Positions 12,574 through 21,861 of a stretch of 64,000 bases of DNA are shown here, one piece after another; the stretch's first letter is position 1, and each line of letters starts with the position of its first letter. The stretch is from Lachnospiraceae bacterium (GTDB taxonomy: Bacteria; Bacillota; Clostridia; Lachnospirales; Lachnospiraceae): positions 1 to 64,000 of the forward strand of contig CAJTCV010000019.1 in assembly GCA_910574805.1 (NCBI GenBank). The letters run 5' to 3'. The position numbers were made by a program, and so were the translations under genes. The notes under the pieces were generated by a model. That model was not told the DNA's origin, made no database searches, and was given only the letters and a program-made list of their open reading frames with translations.

Positions 12574-13075
12574 GTGATAAAAAGGTCAAATGGTTTTGAG
12601 TTTACGAATCCGGGTATTTTGAAGCTTCCGCTGGAGGATATTTACCGGGGAGGAAATTCAAAATCAAGGAACCCACGTATGCAGACTATGCTTAGAATGG
12701 TTGGATTTGGAGATAATGCGGGCTCTGGATTTCCCTCCATATTGGCAACTTGGGAAGAAGAGGGCTGGGTGCAACCAGAACTGATAGAAGATATCGCCCT
12801 TAATCAAGTAACGCTTTATCTTAAAATGATTCCGGAACATGAAGAACAATCAGCAAAAAAAATCAGCAGAAACGCAAGAGTCATTGTTATCTGAAAGACA
12901 GAAGCAGATACTTGCGTGCATGGAGTTAGAAGTATTATATAGGACAGAAGAAATTGCTGAAAAAATAGGATTAAAAGGGCCAAGGACAAGGCAGTTATTG
13001 AATGAACTGGTGGTAATGGGCAGATTAACCTGCACAGCAGCCACTAAAAACAGAAGGTATATAAGAATTGAATAA
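12574..13075 (+). pseudogene. 5'-truncated, frameshifted AlbA_2/HATPase-type transcriptional regulator
   Basis: Frame one (12574-12894) encodes the C-terminal HATPase-like part (FEFTNPGILKLPLEDIYRGG, FGDNAGSGFPSILATW). The matching winged-helix end (SERQKQILACMELEVLYRTEEIAEKIGL, seen in two pieces) continues in another frame to 13075. The shift lies at a run of eight A (12855-12862); with seven A the two parts join as QSAKKSAETQESLL. The N-terminal AlbA_2 half that normally precedes this is missing, and homology starts abruptly near 12574. It is therefore a remnant, whatever the status of the A run. Confidence 0.8.
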
Positions 13076-13129
13076 AGCAGGAAATGACATGAAAAAAGAT
13101 ATTTAGAACCATAGGAGGAAATCAATAAC

Positions 13130-16100
13130 ATGGCGGAATTTACCTACCAGACAAGAAGAAAAATAAGCGAAGAATGGGTCGCGCAGACAAAGCAAAACGC
13201 CGCCGGCGTTTCCGGGCAGGCAAGGACGCTGCTTCCGACCATCCATTACCACAGCACCCCCCGGGATACGTGTATCTGGATGAGGAAGCTTTTGGAGGAT
13301 GGTACATACCGGACGCTGCGGGAGTTGTATCAGGATCAGTTTGCGGATCTGATCCGCGCCTGTATCCCGAAGGAGCAGCACGAAGAATTTTACTATGCGC
13401 TGGATCAGATGAATCAGTACCAGATGACGGCCGGCTGGCAGAGAAGGAGCGTGCGCTCGGAGAGCTACGCGCCCTTTGTGGACGCGAGTATCCGGCTGTT
13501 CCAGGCGTACACCCGCCTGAAATTTTACGGGGCGCCCCTCTCCGAGCTGCTCACAGGCGGCGCCAGGCCGGAGATCCAGGATCACGCGCGGACGGAGTTT
13601 TTTGCCTACGGGGAGATTCTGGCGGCGCAGATCGACCTTGGAAATGAGAAAACGATCCAGGCGGTCAGGGACGTTTTGCTGGGAGAGGGAAATACTTCCA
13701 TGATCAGCCATCAGCTGATCCGCGGAATTGTCATGTGCAAAAACCGGGAGCTTTACGAGATTCTCGGCAAATTTCTGCTTGCGGCGAGGCTGCAGGAGGG
13801 GGCGAGACAGGCCGTGTGTGAGACCATGGACGCCGGACGGCCGGAAGCTTTTCTGCATCTTTTTTCTGTCATCGAAGAACACAACCTGATCCGGTTTTCC
13901 TCGGTCAAGCGGGCGGTCAGTACCTGGATTGGGATATTCAATGAAAAAAGCGTGGACCGGATCTCGGAAAAGCTGCTGCACCTGATGGGAGGGTGTCTTA
14001 AGGATGAGGCGTTCCGAAAGGAGCAGCTTAGGTCCGAGGATTCCGTCGCCATCAGCTGCGCGCTGTGGGCGCTGGGCTTTTACCGGGCGGAAGACGCGGT
14101 GGAGGCCGTGCAGCGTCTGGCAAAGCACGGTACAAAGCATCAGAAAATGACCGCGTCTTATTTTATCCGTTCTCTGCAGGAAGAAAAGCTGAAAATGGAG
14201 GCCACAAAGGGTGTGATCCGGGAAGATTCCGATGATCTGGAGCTTGCGGCATGCTTTATGCATGGCTTTATGGACCTGTCCGGTATGCATCTTATGTCTC
14301 TGGTAAAAGAGGAGAGCAAAGGATATTTTTCCCTGCGGGACGGGGCTGTCATTGAACCGAGAAAGATGGATCCCACAGCGCTGTTTGACAGCCGGGAAGA
14401 GGCGGAAGAGATGTATGAGATCTTAAAGGGCATCTTGAAAAAGCTTCCGAAAAAGGGGCTTGTGCTCTCGCCCTGCATTTTCCCCTGGCATGAGGTCAGT
14501 CTTACCCCTTCGGATCTTGCGGTGCGCATGTGCCTGCTTGCCTGGATGCTTCAGGAGGATGCGCTGCTTGACGAGGCGGCAAAGCTGATCCCCACCATCG
14601 GGCAGGGGACGCGGTACGGGACGTATGACCGGCTGACGGCGGCGCGGGTGCTTCTGTACCGTCCGGCCTCGAAAATACGGCGGGAGATTCTCTTTGACCT
14701 GATGCACAATCCGGAGGAGTCCACCTGCCAGACGGCATATAAGCTGGCGGAAGACCTTGCGCTTACGGCAGAAGATTATCGGAAAATAGAACAGAATTTA
14801 AAATATAAAAAAGGGCGTGCCGGTACGCTGAAGCTTCTGAAAAAACAGCCGTCCGCACAGCTTGCAGAGTCCATCGGAAGGCTGCTGGCCGCCAAATCCG
14901 AGGAATGCCATCTGGGGGCGCTGGATCTTGCGCTGCAGATGAAGAAGGAGCATTGTGCGGATTTTGCGCTGGTAAAGCCGTATCTGTCGGATTTTAAGGG
15001 GGAGACGGGGCCGGAACAGGTGCTGTTAAAGGAACTTACGGGAGAGTCCAGCGAGGCTCAGGATATTCTGCAGACGCCGGGCTACGGTTTTTATGACATC
15101 ACAAAAGCCTGGGTTTTGCCGCCCATAGAAGTGGACGGGCAGGGGGCGTCCTCCCTGTTTGTCTATGGAGAGGGCGAGTGTATCCGCGTGCTGAAGGCGC
15201 TGAACAGCCTGATTGAGGAAAATCGGGAGCGCACCTACAAAACGGCGTGGGAAGCGGACGAGGTGCTGGGAAACAGTCTGGAGAGATGCCGCTTTACCGG
15301 CAAGGATCCGAATGCCACGCCTTTGGATTCCTATCCGTTCCGGGAGCTGTGGGAGGATTTCTACAAGAAGGAAATCAAAACGCCGGAGCTTTTGATGGAG
15401 ATCTCTCTTTATCAGGAGTGCCGGGCCAACCGGGGCAGCTATGAACAGAATCTGCCCCTTTATGCAGAGGTATTCGGCAGCGGGCCGGTGAAGAAACCGC
15501 CCTTTTCCAATCTGGTTCAGGGACTCCGTTACGGGGTGCAGGCCAGTACGGTTCTTGGAACGCTGTATGCGGAGTATGTCCCGGATGGTCTGAAGGCGCG
15601 TTTCGGGCTGTATGTCACGGCCGCTTTTCTGTCGGTGCTGAACAGCTCCAACGACTTCTACAAGGTCAGCGAGAAGCGTTATAACGGGGAAATTCTGACC
15701 TATACGAAACGGACGGCTGATCTGCCGATTTTCCGGAGTATGCGCTTCTGGCTTTCCAAAGTCGACGAGAAGGACTGGGGGAGCGCGTTTGCCCTTCGCT
15801 TCCGCCTGCAGCAGTATTATCTGGAGCAGAAGGAACGGGAGCAGCTGCCGCCCCATCAGAACCGGTATGATACGTATCTGTCTCTGGCGGATTATGTACA
15901 GTGCTATGTCCGGGGCGTCTGGGACAAGGATCTCTTTTACAAGGCGGTCTTTGATTTTTCCAGCCCGGGCGCTCTTTTGGAGCCGGTGAGCATTGTGGAG
16001 CAAAAGGGGGCCGTCTCCTCCAAAAAGGCCAGAATCGGCGCGCTGAATGCCTTTTTCGGGTACGATGCCATCTCGCCTGTGGACGGGAAATTCCGGTTTG

Positions 16101-18322
16101 ACCAGATTGGAAATGAGATGCCTGCCATGGAGCTGGCCCATGAGCTGTACCGGGAGATCGTGCCGAAGGTTCTGGAGGTGGAACTTGGGCGGGGAGAACA
16201 GCCGACGCCCTTCTCCGGCTGGATCAGCAATATCCGGGTGATCTACGGCATTGACTACATGATCCGGATTCTGACCGCTCTTGGAAAAGAGCCCCTGCAG
16301 CGGGGCTACAGCTATTATGCCTCTGCCATGGAGAAAAGAAGGGTATTAAGCCATCTTTTGAAGGTCAGCATGCCGAAAGAAGAAGAGACGGCCGCCGATC
16401 TTGCAAAAGCGCTGAAGGGGACGGACATTACGAAAAAGCGTCTGGCAGAGCTGGCCATGTACGGAGAGCAGTGGATTCCCATGCTGGAGGACTATTTTGC
16501 GGTTCCCGGCTTTTCCGGCACCTGCTATTATTTTATGGCCCACACCAGCGAGCATTTTGACGATCATATCACGTCGGTCATCGCCAGATATACGCCGCTG
16601 TCTCCGGAGGAGCTGCATGACGGCGCCTTTGACCTGAACTGGTTTTTTGAATCCTATGAAAAGGTGGGGGAGAAGATTTTCAAGCTTCTCTATGACGCCG
16701 CCAAATATTCTTCCACCGGGGCGGCCCACGGAAGAGCCAGAAAGTATGCCGACGCCGCGCTTGGCAAAAAGGATAAGGAAGAGTTAAAGGCGGAAATCAG
16801 CGCAAAGCGCAACAAGGATCTTCTGATGAGTCTTGGCCTTCTTCCGTTGCCCTCCGGGAAGGATGAGCGGGAAAAGGAACTGCTGGACCGTTATCAGTTT
16901 ATCGAGAAATATAAGAAGGAGAGCCGGCAGTTCGGCGCCCAGCGCCGCGCCAGCGAAGGCCGCGCCGCAGAGCTCGCCCTTCGGAACTTAAGCGTCAACG
17001 CGGGCTTTACGGACGTGACGCGCCTGGTGCTGCGCATGGAGAGCAAACTGGTGGAACATGCGTCCGCCTGCTTTGACTGGCAGAGCGTGGACGGTGCGGA
17101 CGGCGTGGAACTGATGATCGCCGTGGATGAGAACGGAAAGAGCGCCCTCAAGTGCCGCAAAGGTGGAAAAGCACTGAAATCCGTTCCTGCCAAATTAAAA
17201 AAGAACGAACAGGTGCTGAAACTGCAGGAAATGAACAAAGCCCTGAAGGACCAGTACAGCAGAACCAGGCAGATGATGGAGCAGGCCATGGAGGACCGGA
17301 CCGCTTTTGAGGCGTGGGAGCTTCTGGAGCTTCTCAAAAATCCGGTGGTCGCTCCGATCCTGAAGCCGCTGCTTGTGATGCCGGAACAGGCACTCGCGTC
17401 CGGGCCGGACGCCTGCCATGCGTCTGCGGGAGAACAGAACATTGGCAGCAGTCTGGGCTTCCTGACCGAGGAGGGTATCCTTGATTATCATGGAAATCTT
17501 ACATATGTAAGATCAGAAGAAAAACTTCTGATTGCACATCCCTGCGATCTCTACCATGAGGGGCACTGGAGCGAATACCAGAAGCTTTTATTTGAGAAGC
17601 AGATCCGGCAGCCCTTTAAGCAGGTATTCCGTGAACTGTATGTGAAGCTTCAGGAGGAGCTGGAGAAGGGTGAATCCATGCTGTTTTCCGGCAATCAGAT
17701 CCAGCCCCAGAAGACGGTGGGCGTCCTTCGGGGGCGCCGCTGGGTGGCAGACTACGACGATGGCCTGCAGAAGGTTTACTATAAAGAAAATATCGTGGCC
17801 CGGATCTATGCCATGGCGGACTGGTTCTCCCCGGGCGATATCGAAGCGCCCACGCTGGAATGGGTGGTATTTCTGGACCGTAAGACGGGAAAGACGATGA
17901 AGATCAAAGAGATCCCGGAGATTATCTACAGTGAGGTCATGCGGGATGTGGATCTGGCGGTCAGCGTCGCCCATGCAGGCGGCGTGGATCCGGAAGCGAG
18001 CCATTCCACCATCGAGATGCGCCGCGCGCTTGCGGAATGCAACCTGGCGCTGTTCGGAATCAAGAATGTGAAGGTCGAGGGCAATTTTGCCATCATCAAA
18101 GGAAAGCTGGGAGAATACACGGTTCATCTGGGAAGCGGCGTCGTGCATCAGATGGGAAATGCCATGCTGTATGTGGTTCCGGTCCATTCCCAGCACCGGG
18201 GACGGATCTTCCTGCCCTTTGTGGATGAAGATCCCAAGACGGCGGAGATCATGTCGAAGATTCTGCTGTTTGCAGAGGATACGAAGATTAAGGATCCGGG
18301 GATACTGAATCAGATTCGGTAG
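13130..18322 (+). CDS. Giant DUF4132-domain protein
   Basis: A cytoplasmic protein of 1730 residues. The C-terminal ~230 residues (VGVLRGRRWVADYDDGLQKV, then PTLEWVVFLDR, STIEMRRALAECNLALFGI, VVPVHSQHRGRIFLPF) match the DUF4132/MolR-type ending; the long N-terminal region is helical and repeat-like (HEAT-like by eye), with a lysine-rich segment near 1350-1410. There is no signal peptide or membrane helix. RBS GGAGG. The family is large and uncharacterised; E. coli relatives were once called molybdate regulators on weak evidence. It lies in an accessory patch with Imm26-like, Rpn and Uma2 genes and ends at a bidirectional terminator. Confidence 0.82.
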   Translation: MAEFTYQTRRKISEEWVAQTKQNAAGVSGQARTLLPTIHYHSTPRDTCIWMRKLLEDGTYRTLRELYQDQFADLIRACIPKEQHEEFYYALDQMNQYQMTAGWQRRSVRSESYAPFVDASIRLFQAYTRLKFYGAPLSELLTGGARPEIQDHARTEFFAYGEILAAQIDLGNEKTIQAVRDVLLGEGNTSMISHQLIRGIVMCKNRELYEILGKFLLAARLQEGARQAVCETMDAGRPEAFLHLFSVIEEHNLIRFSSVKRAVSTWIGIFNEKSVDRISEKLLHLMGGCLKDEAFRKEQLRSEDSVAISCALWALGFYRAEDAVEAVQRLAKHGTKHQKMTASYFIRSLQEEKLKMEATKGVIREDSDDLELAACFMHGFMDLSGMHLMSLVKEESKGYFSLRDGAVIEPRKMDPTALFDSREEAEEMYEILKGILKKLPKKGLVLSPCIFPWHEVSLTPSDLAVRMCLLAWMLQEDALLDEAAKLIPTIGQGTRYGTYDRLTAARVLLYRPASKIRREILFDLMHNPEESTCQTAYKLAEDLALTAEDYRKIEQNLKYKKGRAGTLKLLKKQPSAQLAESIGRLLAAKSEECHLGALDLALQMKKEHCADFALVKPYLSDFKGETGPEQVLLKELTGESSEAQDILQTPGYGFYDITKAWVLPPIEVDGQGASSLFVYGEGECIRVLKALNSLIEENRERTYKTAWEADEVLGNSLERCRFTGKDPNATPLDSYPFRELWEDFYKKEIKTPELLMEISLYQECRANRGSYEQNLPLYAEVFGSGPVKKPPFSNLVQGLRYGVQASTVLGTLYAEYVPDGLKARFGLYVTAAFLSVLNSSNDFYKVSEKRYNGEILTYTKRTADLPIFRSMRFWLSKVDEKDWGSAFALRFRLQQYYLEQKEREQLPPHQNRYDTYLSLADYVQCYVRGVWDKDLFYKAVFDFSSPGALLEPVSIVEQKGAVSSKKARIGALNAFFGYDAISPVDGKFRFDQIGNEMPAMELAHELYREIVPKVLEVELGRGEQPTPFSGWISNIRVIYGIDYMIRILTALGKEPLQRGYSYYASAMEKRRVLSHLLKVSMPKEEETAADLAKALKGTDITKKRLAELAMYGEQWIPMLEDYFAVPGFSGTCYYFMAHTSEHFDDHITSVIARYTPLSPEELHDGAFDLNWFFESYEKVGEKIFKLLYDAAKYSSTGAAHGRARKYADAALGKKDKEELKAEISAKRNKDLLMSLGLLPLPSGKDEREKELLDRYQFIEKYKKESRQFGAQRRASEGRAAELALRNLSVNAGFTDVTRLVLRMESKLVEHASACFDWQSVDGADGVELMIAVDENGKSALKCRKGGKALKSVPAKLKKNEQVLKLQEMNKALKDQYSRTRQMMEQAMEDRTAFEAWELLELLKNPVVAPILKPLLVMPEQALASGPDACHASAGEQNIGSSLGFLTEEGILDYHGNLTYVRSEEKLLIAHPCDLYHEGHWSEYQKLLFEKQIRQPFKQVFRELYVKLQEELEKGESMLFSGNQIQPQKTVGVLRGRRWVADYDDGLQKVYYKENIVARIYAMADWFSPGDIEAPTLEWVVFLDRKTGKTMKIKEIPEIIYSEVMRDVDLAVSVAHAGGVDPEASHSTIEMRRALAECNLALFGIKNVKVEGNFAIIKGKLGEYTVHLGSGVVHQMGNAMLYVVPVHSQHRGRIFLPFVDEDPKTAEIMSKILLFAEDTKIKDPGILNQIR

Positions 18323-18343
18323 TCAAAGAGAAGAGAGGCTTTT

Positions 18344-18392
18344 AAAAGAAGCATCAACGGGTGAACTCCATCATCCGGAAGGTGCTTCTTTT
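18344..18392. terminator. Bidirectional terminator between DUF4132 and Uma2 genes
   Basis: AAAAGAAGCATC (18344-18355) pairs with GGTGCTTCTTTT (18381-18392). A run on the left and T run on the right serve both converging genes. Confidence 0.7.
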
Positions 18393-18397
18393 GCGGT

Positions 18398-18898
18398 TTA
18401 TTCCATATCAAACAGTTCATCAAATGTGATCTTAAAATGAGGAAACATAACAATCTGAAGTTCCTCTTTGTTTTCTTCGGTGACTGTTTTGTAAAGGTAA
18501 GAATACGGCGTATCGTCCTTTTTCCAGTCAAAAAGATAAATTTCAACCTGTTTTTTGCGCCAGTCGACGATCCAGTATTCAGAGACGCCCACTTTACAGT
18601 ATATCTGCATCTTCTCATTTCTGTCATACAGCTCGGTGGAATCAGACAATACTTCCATAACAAAACGGGGAATACCAGTAAAAGATACATTTTTTCTGTC
18701 ACGCATATTACAGATGATAGATACGTCAGGTATCACGGTTCTGTCGTCATTTTCACGCCATTGATATTGAACACTGTCGCCAAATACGCGGCACAAACTG
18801 TCCTTGATCTGATTTCCTATTTTGATAACAAAATTATGGATGACCATGGAATGTTCAAGATATGTTTTGCTCATGTCTTCTATGGGTAATGGACTCAT
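18398..18898 (-). CDS. Uma2 family (DUF820) putative restriction endonuclease
   Basis: A protein of 166 residues with the PD-(D/E)XK core of Uma2 proteins: VIPDVSIICN, PRFVMEVLSDSTELYDRNEKM, and YCKVGVSEYWIVDW. The start at 18898 has AGGAGGAGATAC; the open frame continues upstream without a ribosome site. These nucleases occur in many copies in Firmicutes and cyanobacteria; whether they act in defence, repair or mobility is not settled. It has its own near-consensus promoter and is transcribed toward the DUF4132 gene. Confidence 0.85.
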   Translation of the reverse strand: MSPLPIEDMSKTYLEHSMVIHNFVIKIGNQIKDSLCRVFGDSVQYQWRENDDRTVIPDVSIICNMRDRKNVSFTGIPRFVMEVLSDSTELYDRNEKMQIYCKVGVSEYWIVDWRKKQVEIYLFDWKKDDTPYSYLYKTVTEENKEELQIVMFPHFKITFDELFDME

Positions 18899-18947
18899 TG
18901 TATCTCCTCCTGGATGATTGGATAGTGTCTGGGATTGCCTGAGTAGA

Positions 18948-18976
18948 ATTATACTATATTTACAGACGGAGGACAA
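18948..18976 (-). promoter_or_regulatory. Sigma-A promoter of the Uma2 gene
   Basis: On the minus strand TTGTCC (18976-18971), a 17-base spacer and perfect TATAAT (18953-18948), 50 bases before the start. Confidence 0.75.
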
Positions 18977-19005
18977 GGACTGGAGCAAGAAAGAACCAAA
19001 AAGAT

Positions 19006-19075
19006 GCAGGTCAGTCCCTTTTTTTTGCAGGTCGCTCCCGGGGGGCTTGTATGTCCGGAAAAAGTCCTCTATACT
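19006..19075 (+). promoter_or_regulatory. Direct repeats plus promoter of the LytTR operon
   Basis: GCAGGTCAGTCCC (19006-19018) and GCAGGTCGCTCCC (19027-19039) are direct repeats exactly 21 bases apart, ending 7 bases before a promoter TTGTAT (19047-19052), 17 bases, TATACT (19070-19075). LytTR proteins bind paired direct repeats about two helical turns apart just upstream of the -35 box, so these are likely autoregulatory sites. Confidence 0.6.
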
Positions 19076-19109
19076 GTGAGAAAAGAGCGGAAGCGGGGTG
19101 AGGTGCTCA

Positions 19110-19550
19110 GTGAAGATCAGAATAGAAGAAGATCCTTCGGCCAAAGATCTGGAGATCACCATACGGTGCAGGCAGACAAATGAATCGGTGATCCGGATTC
19201 TGGAGATGTTGCGCATGACGGACCAGAAGCTGACCGGGCACCGGGACGGCAGGACGTATATCCTGGATGCGGATCAGATCTACTATATTGATACGGTGGA
19301 GAAACGGACCTTTCTGTATACGGAGCAGGAGGTGTACGAGACCCCCCTTCGCCTGTATGAGCTGGAAGACCGTCTGGAGAGCTGCGATTTCTTCCGGGCT
19401 TCCAAATCTTCCATCATCAATTTTAATCAGATCCAGTCTTTGAAGCCGGAGTTCGGCGGGACGATGCAGGTGACCATGAACAACGGGGAACGGCTCAATG
19501 TATCCCGCCAGTACGCAAAGCAGATCAAGGAAAAGCTTGGGTGTCTGTGA
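19110..19550 (+). CDS. LytTR-family DNA-binding regulator
   Basis: A protein of 146 residues consisting of a short N-terminal segment (1-45) and a LytTR DNA-binding domain (about 50-145; YILDADQIYYIDTVEKRTFLY, FFRASKSSIINFNQIQSL, NNGERLNVSRQYAKQIKEKL). There is no receiver domain, as in the group encoded beside DUF3021 genes. The GTG at 19110 gives the usual MKIRIEED-type start with GAGGTG upstream; a GTG at 19098 is possible. Followed by a DUF3021 membrane protein and an ABC exporter. Confidence 0.85.
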   Translation: MKIRIEEDPSAKDLEITIRCRQTNESVIRILEMLRMTDQKLTGHRDGRTYILDADQIYYIDTVEKRTFLYTEQEVYETPLRLYELEDRLESCDFFRASKSSIINFNQIQSLKPEFGGTMQVTMNNGERLNVSRQYAKQIKEKLGCL

Positions 19551-19623
19551 GAATGCGGCTGCAGAACAGCTCCGCCGAAGTTCCGGACAATACCAGGCGG
19601 CGGGCCGCGGAAGGAGGAGTGAG

Positions 19624-20082
19624 ATGAAATTTATGTTGAAAATGTACCGTCTGTTCAAGCCGGTCGCAATCTATACTTCGTATTTATTTACCATGCTGAC
19701 GCTTCTGTATCTGACCGGACATACGGTGTTTCCGAAGGTGCTGGTGCTGAAAGCCGGTATTTTATGGGGGATTTTTTTCTTTTCCCTGGGAAGCATTCTG
19801 GCTCAGAGGGTTCTGCTTGGGAGCGGTTTTCTGAGCAGTGTACCGTATAAGGTCCGGTGCTTTCTGTATCTTTGTGCGGTTGGTATGTGGGGATACGGAT
19901 GTCTGCGGTTTTGGGAAATGTCCGGCCCAGTGCAGCGCCAGGAGCCGGCCGGCACAGGGCTTTTGCTTTTGATGCTGCTGGCCGGAGTTCTTGGCTGCGC
20001 CGGATTTGAACTGTTCAACCGATGCCGGGCCCATATGTACAATACGTTGCTGGAACAGTATAAGAAAAGGAGGCAGAGATGA
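19624..20082 (+). CDS. DUF3021 membrane protein
   Basis: A protein of 152 residues with four hydrophobic helices (about 10-32, 42-62, 78-95, 108-128) and a basic tail. DUF3021 proteins are almost always paired with a receiver-less LytTR regulator, and the membrane protein may hold or inhibit the regulator, as LytTR regulatory systems with membrane inhibitors do in streptococci. GGAAGGAGGAG precedes the ATG. Its stop overlaps the ATG of the ABC transporter (ATGA). Confidence 0.78.
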   Translation: MKFMLKMYRLFKPVAIYTSYLFTMLTLLYLTGHTVFPKVLVLKAGILWGIFFFSLGSILAQRVLLGSGFLSSVPYKVRCFLYLCAVGMWGYGCLRFWEMSGPVQRQEPAGTGLLLLMLLAGVLGCAGFELFNRCRAHMYNTLLEQYKKRRQR

Positions 20083-21839
20083 TAAGGAAGCTGCGGATGA
20101 TTTTTACAAGGAGACAGAAGCTGAAGTTTTTGATTCTCTTTGGCATGCTGTTCACCGGTTCTGTCCTGGAATTTCTCGGGGTGTCTCTGGTGCTGCCCTT
20201 TGTGCAGCTGTTCATGGAACCGGAAGGGCAGGACGGAGGGCTTCTTTTGCTGCTGGGGCGATGGTTTCATGTGTCTTCCGGACGGGAGCTTTTATTTCTG
20301 ACCGGTTTGCTGCTGGCCGGGGTTTACATTCTGAAAAACGGATACCTGGTGCTTATGAAGGCGGCGGAACTTCGTTTTATTTTTAACAATCGGCTGGAGC
20401 TGGCGGGCAGGCTTATGAGAAGCTATATGGAAAAGCCCTACACGTTTCATCTGGAGAAAAATTCTTCGGAAGTGCTGGAGAGCGTGACCTTTGAGGTGAA
20501 CAAGCTGTACGACCTGATTCTGTACGGGATGGAGCTGGTCTCGGACCTTCTGATGATCGTCATGATCACTGCCTTTCTGCTCTGGAAGGATCCGCTGATC
20601 ACGCTGGTGGTGGCAGTGCTGCTTGGATTTTGTTCTCTTTTGTATTTTCGGTTTATGCGCAGGCGGACCCGGGTGTACGGAAGGGAAAATCAGATCTACA
20701 ACAGCCGGATGATTCAGGCGGTTCATCAGGCTATGGGCGGGATCAAGGAGATCAAGCTGATGGCCCGGGAAGATTATTTTGTCCGCGCCTATGAGGAGAA
20801 CGGCAGGCGGTATGCTTCCAGCCTGAAGAAGAGCCAGTTCCTCCAGTATCTGCCCAAATATCTGATGGAGACCATCTGTGTGTGCGGCATACTGGGGGCG
20901 GTGCTTCTGCGGCTTTCGCTGGGAACGGAGATGAAGACGCTGATTCCGCAGCTCTCGGTCTTCGCGGTGGCGGTCTTCCGGCTGCTGCCCTCGGTCAATC
21001 AGGTAAACCGGTTGTTTCACAACATTCTGTTTTTGTCGCCCTCGGTCAGCCGGATCTGCGAAGACCTGCAGAAAGCAGACGCGGATCAGGAGGAACGGGC
21101 GGTCAAAAGCCCAGAACGAGAGCTTCTGCCGGCGGACCGGATTTGCTTCCGAAATGTATCATTTTCCTATCCTGGAAGCGGTAAAGAAATCCTGTCCCAT
21201 GTGGATCTGGAGATCCCGGTGGGGAGCTCCGTGGGTTTTGTGGGAAGCTCCGGAGCCGGGAAGACGACTCTTATAGATCTGCTTCTGGGGCTTCTGCGGC
21301 CGGACGGCGGTGGTATCTTCTACGGGGGACAGGATATCCGGGACTATCGGGAGAGCTGGGGACAGAAGCTTGGGTATATTCCCCAGAATATCTATCTGGC
21401 CGACGATACGATCCGCCGGAACATCGCTTTTGGCATCCCGGATTCTCTGATCGAGGAAGAGAGGGTCTGGGAGGCGCTTGAGGAGGCGCAGCTTTCTGAG
21501 TTTGTCCGGAACCTCACGGAGGGCCTGGACACCCGGATCGGAGAGGCGGGGGTCCGTCTGTCCGGCGGGCAGAGACAGCGGATCGGCATCGCACGGGCGT
21601 TTTATCAGGAACCGGAGATCCTGGTGTTTGACGAGGCCACCTCTGCGCTGGATACGGAGACGGAAGCGGCGGTGATGGAGGCGGTGGAGCATTTGCGGGG
21701 CCGGTGCACCCTTCTGATGATCGCCCACAGGACCAGCACGCTTTCGGGCTGCGACCGGGTGTACCGGGTGCAGAATCAAGGACTTACCCGGGAAGTTTGG
21801 GGGAATCAGGGGAATTTAAATGCGGCCGCGCATTTTTAA
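20079..21839 (+). CDS. ABC exporter half-transporter (permease-ATPase fusion)
   Basis: A protein of 586 residues. An N-terminal exporter membrane domain (about 1-320, six helices) is followed by an ATPase with Walker A GSSGAGKTTL, Q-loop IPQN, signature LSGGQRQRIGIARAF and Walker B ILVFDEATSALD. It should work as a homodimer, possibly on lipids, glycans or peptides; the N-terminus (LEFLGVSLVLPFVQLF) resembles lipid-linked-oligosaccharide flippases of the PglK kind. It is translationally coupled to the LytTR/DUF3021 pair, which suggests stress-controlled export. Substrate unknown. Confidence 0.88.
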   Translation: MIRKLRMIFTRRQKLKFLILFGMLFTGSVLEFLGVSLVLPFVQLFMEPEGQDGGLLLLLGRWFHVSSGRELLFLTGLLLAGVYILKNGYLVLMKAAELRFIFNNRLELAGRLMRSYMEKPYTFHLEKNSSEVLESVTFEVNKLYDLILYGMELVSDLLMIVMITAFLLWKDPLITLVVAVLLGFCSLLYFRFMRRRTRVYGRENQIYNSRMIQAVHQAMGGIKEIKLMAREDYFVRAYEENGRRYASSLKKSQFLQYLPKYLMETICVCGILGAVLLRLSLGTEMKTLIPQLSVFAVAVFRLLPSVNQVNRLFHNILFLSPSVSRICEDLQKADADQEERAVKSPERELLPADRICFRNVSFSYPGSGKEILSHVDLEIPVGSSVGFVGSSGAGKTTLIDLLLGLLRPDGGGIFYGGQDIRDYRESWGQKLGYIPQNIYLADDTIRRNIAFGIPDSLIEEERVWEALEEAQLSEFVRNLTEGLDTRIGEAGVRLSGGQRQRIGIARAFYQEPEILVFDEATSALDTETEAAVMEAVEHLRGRCTLLMIAHRTSTLSGCDRVYRVQNQGLTREVWGNQGNLNAAAHF

Positions 21840-21861
21840 AAGAAACTTTACAGGACGGGTA

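Noticed and set aside
13103-14290. Long minus-strand open frame of 395 codons
   Set aside because: It is opposite the DUF4132 gene, Arg/His/Leu-rich without family resemblance, and has no ribosome site.
18899-19216. N-terminal extension of the Uma2 protein
   Set aside because: It includes the gene's own promoter; the ATG at 18898 has AGGAGGAG.
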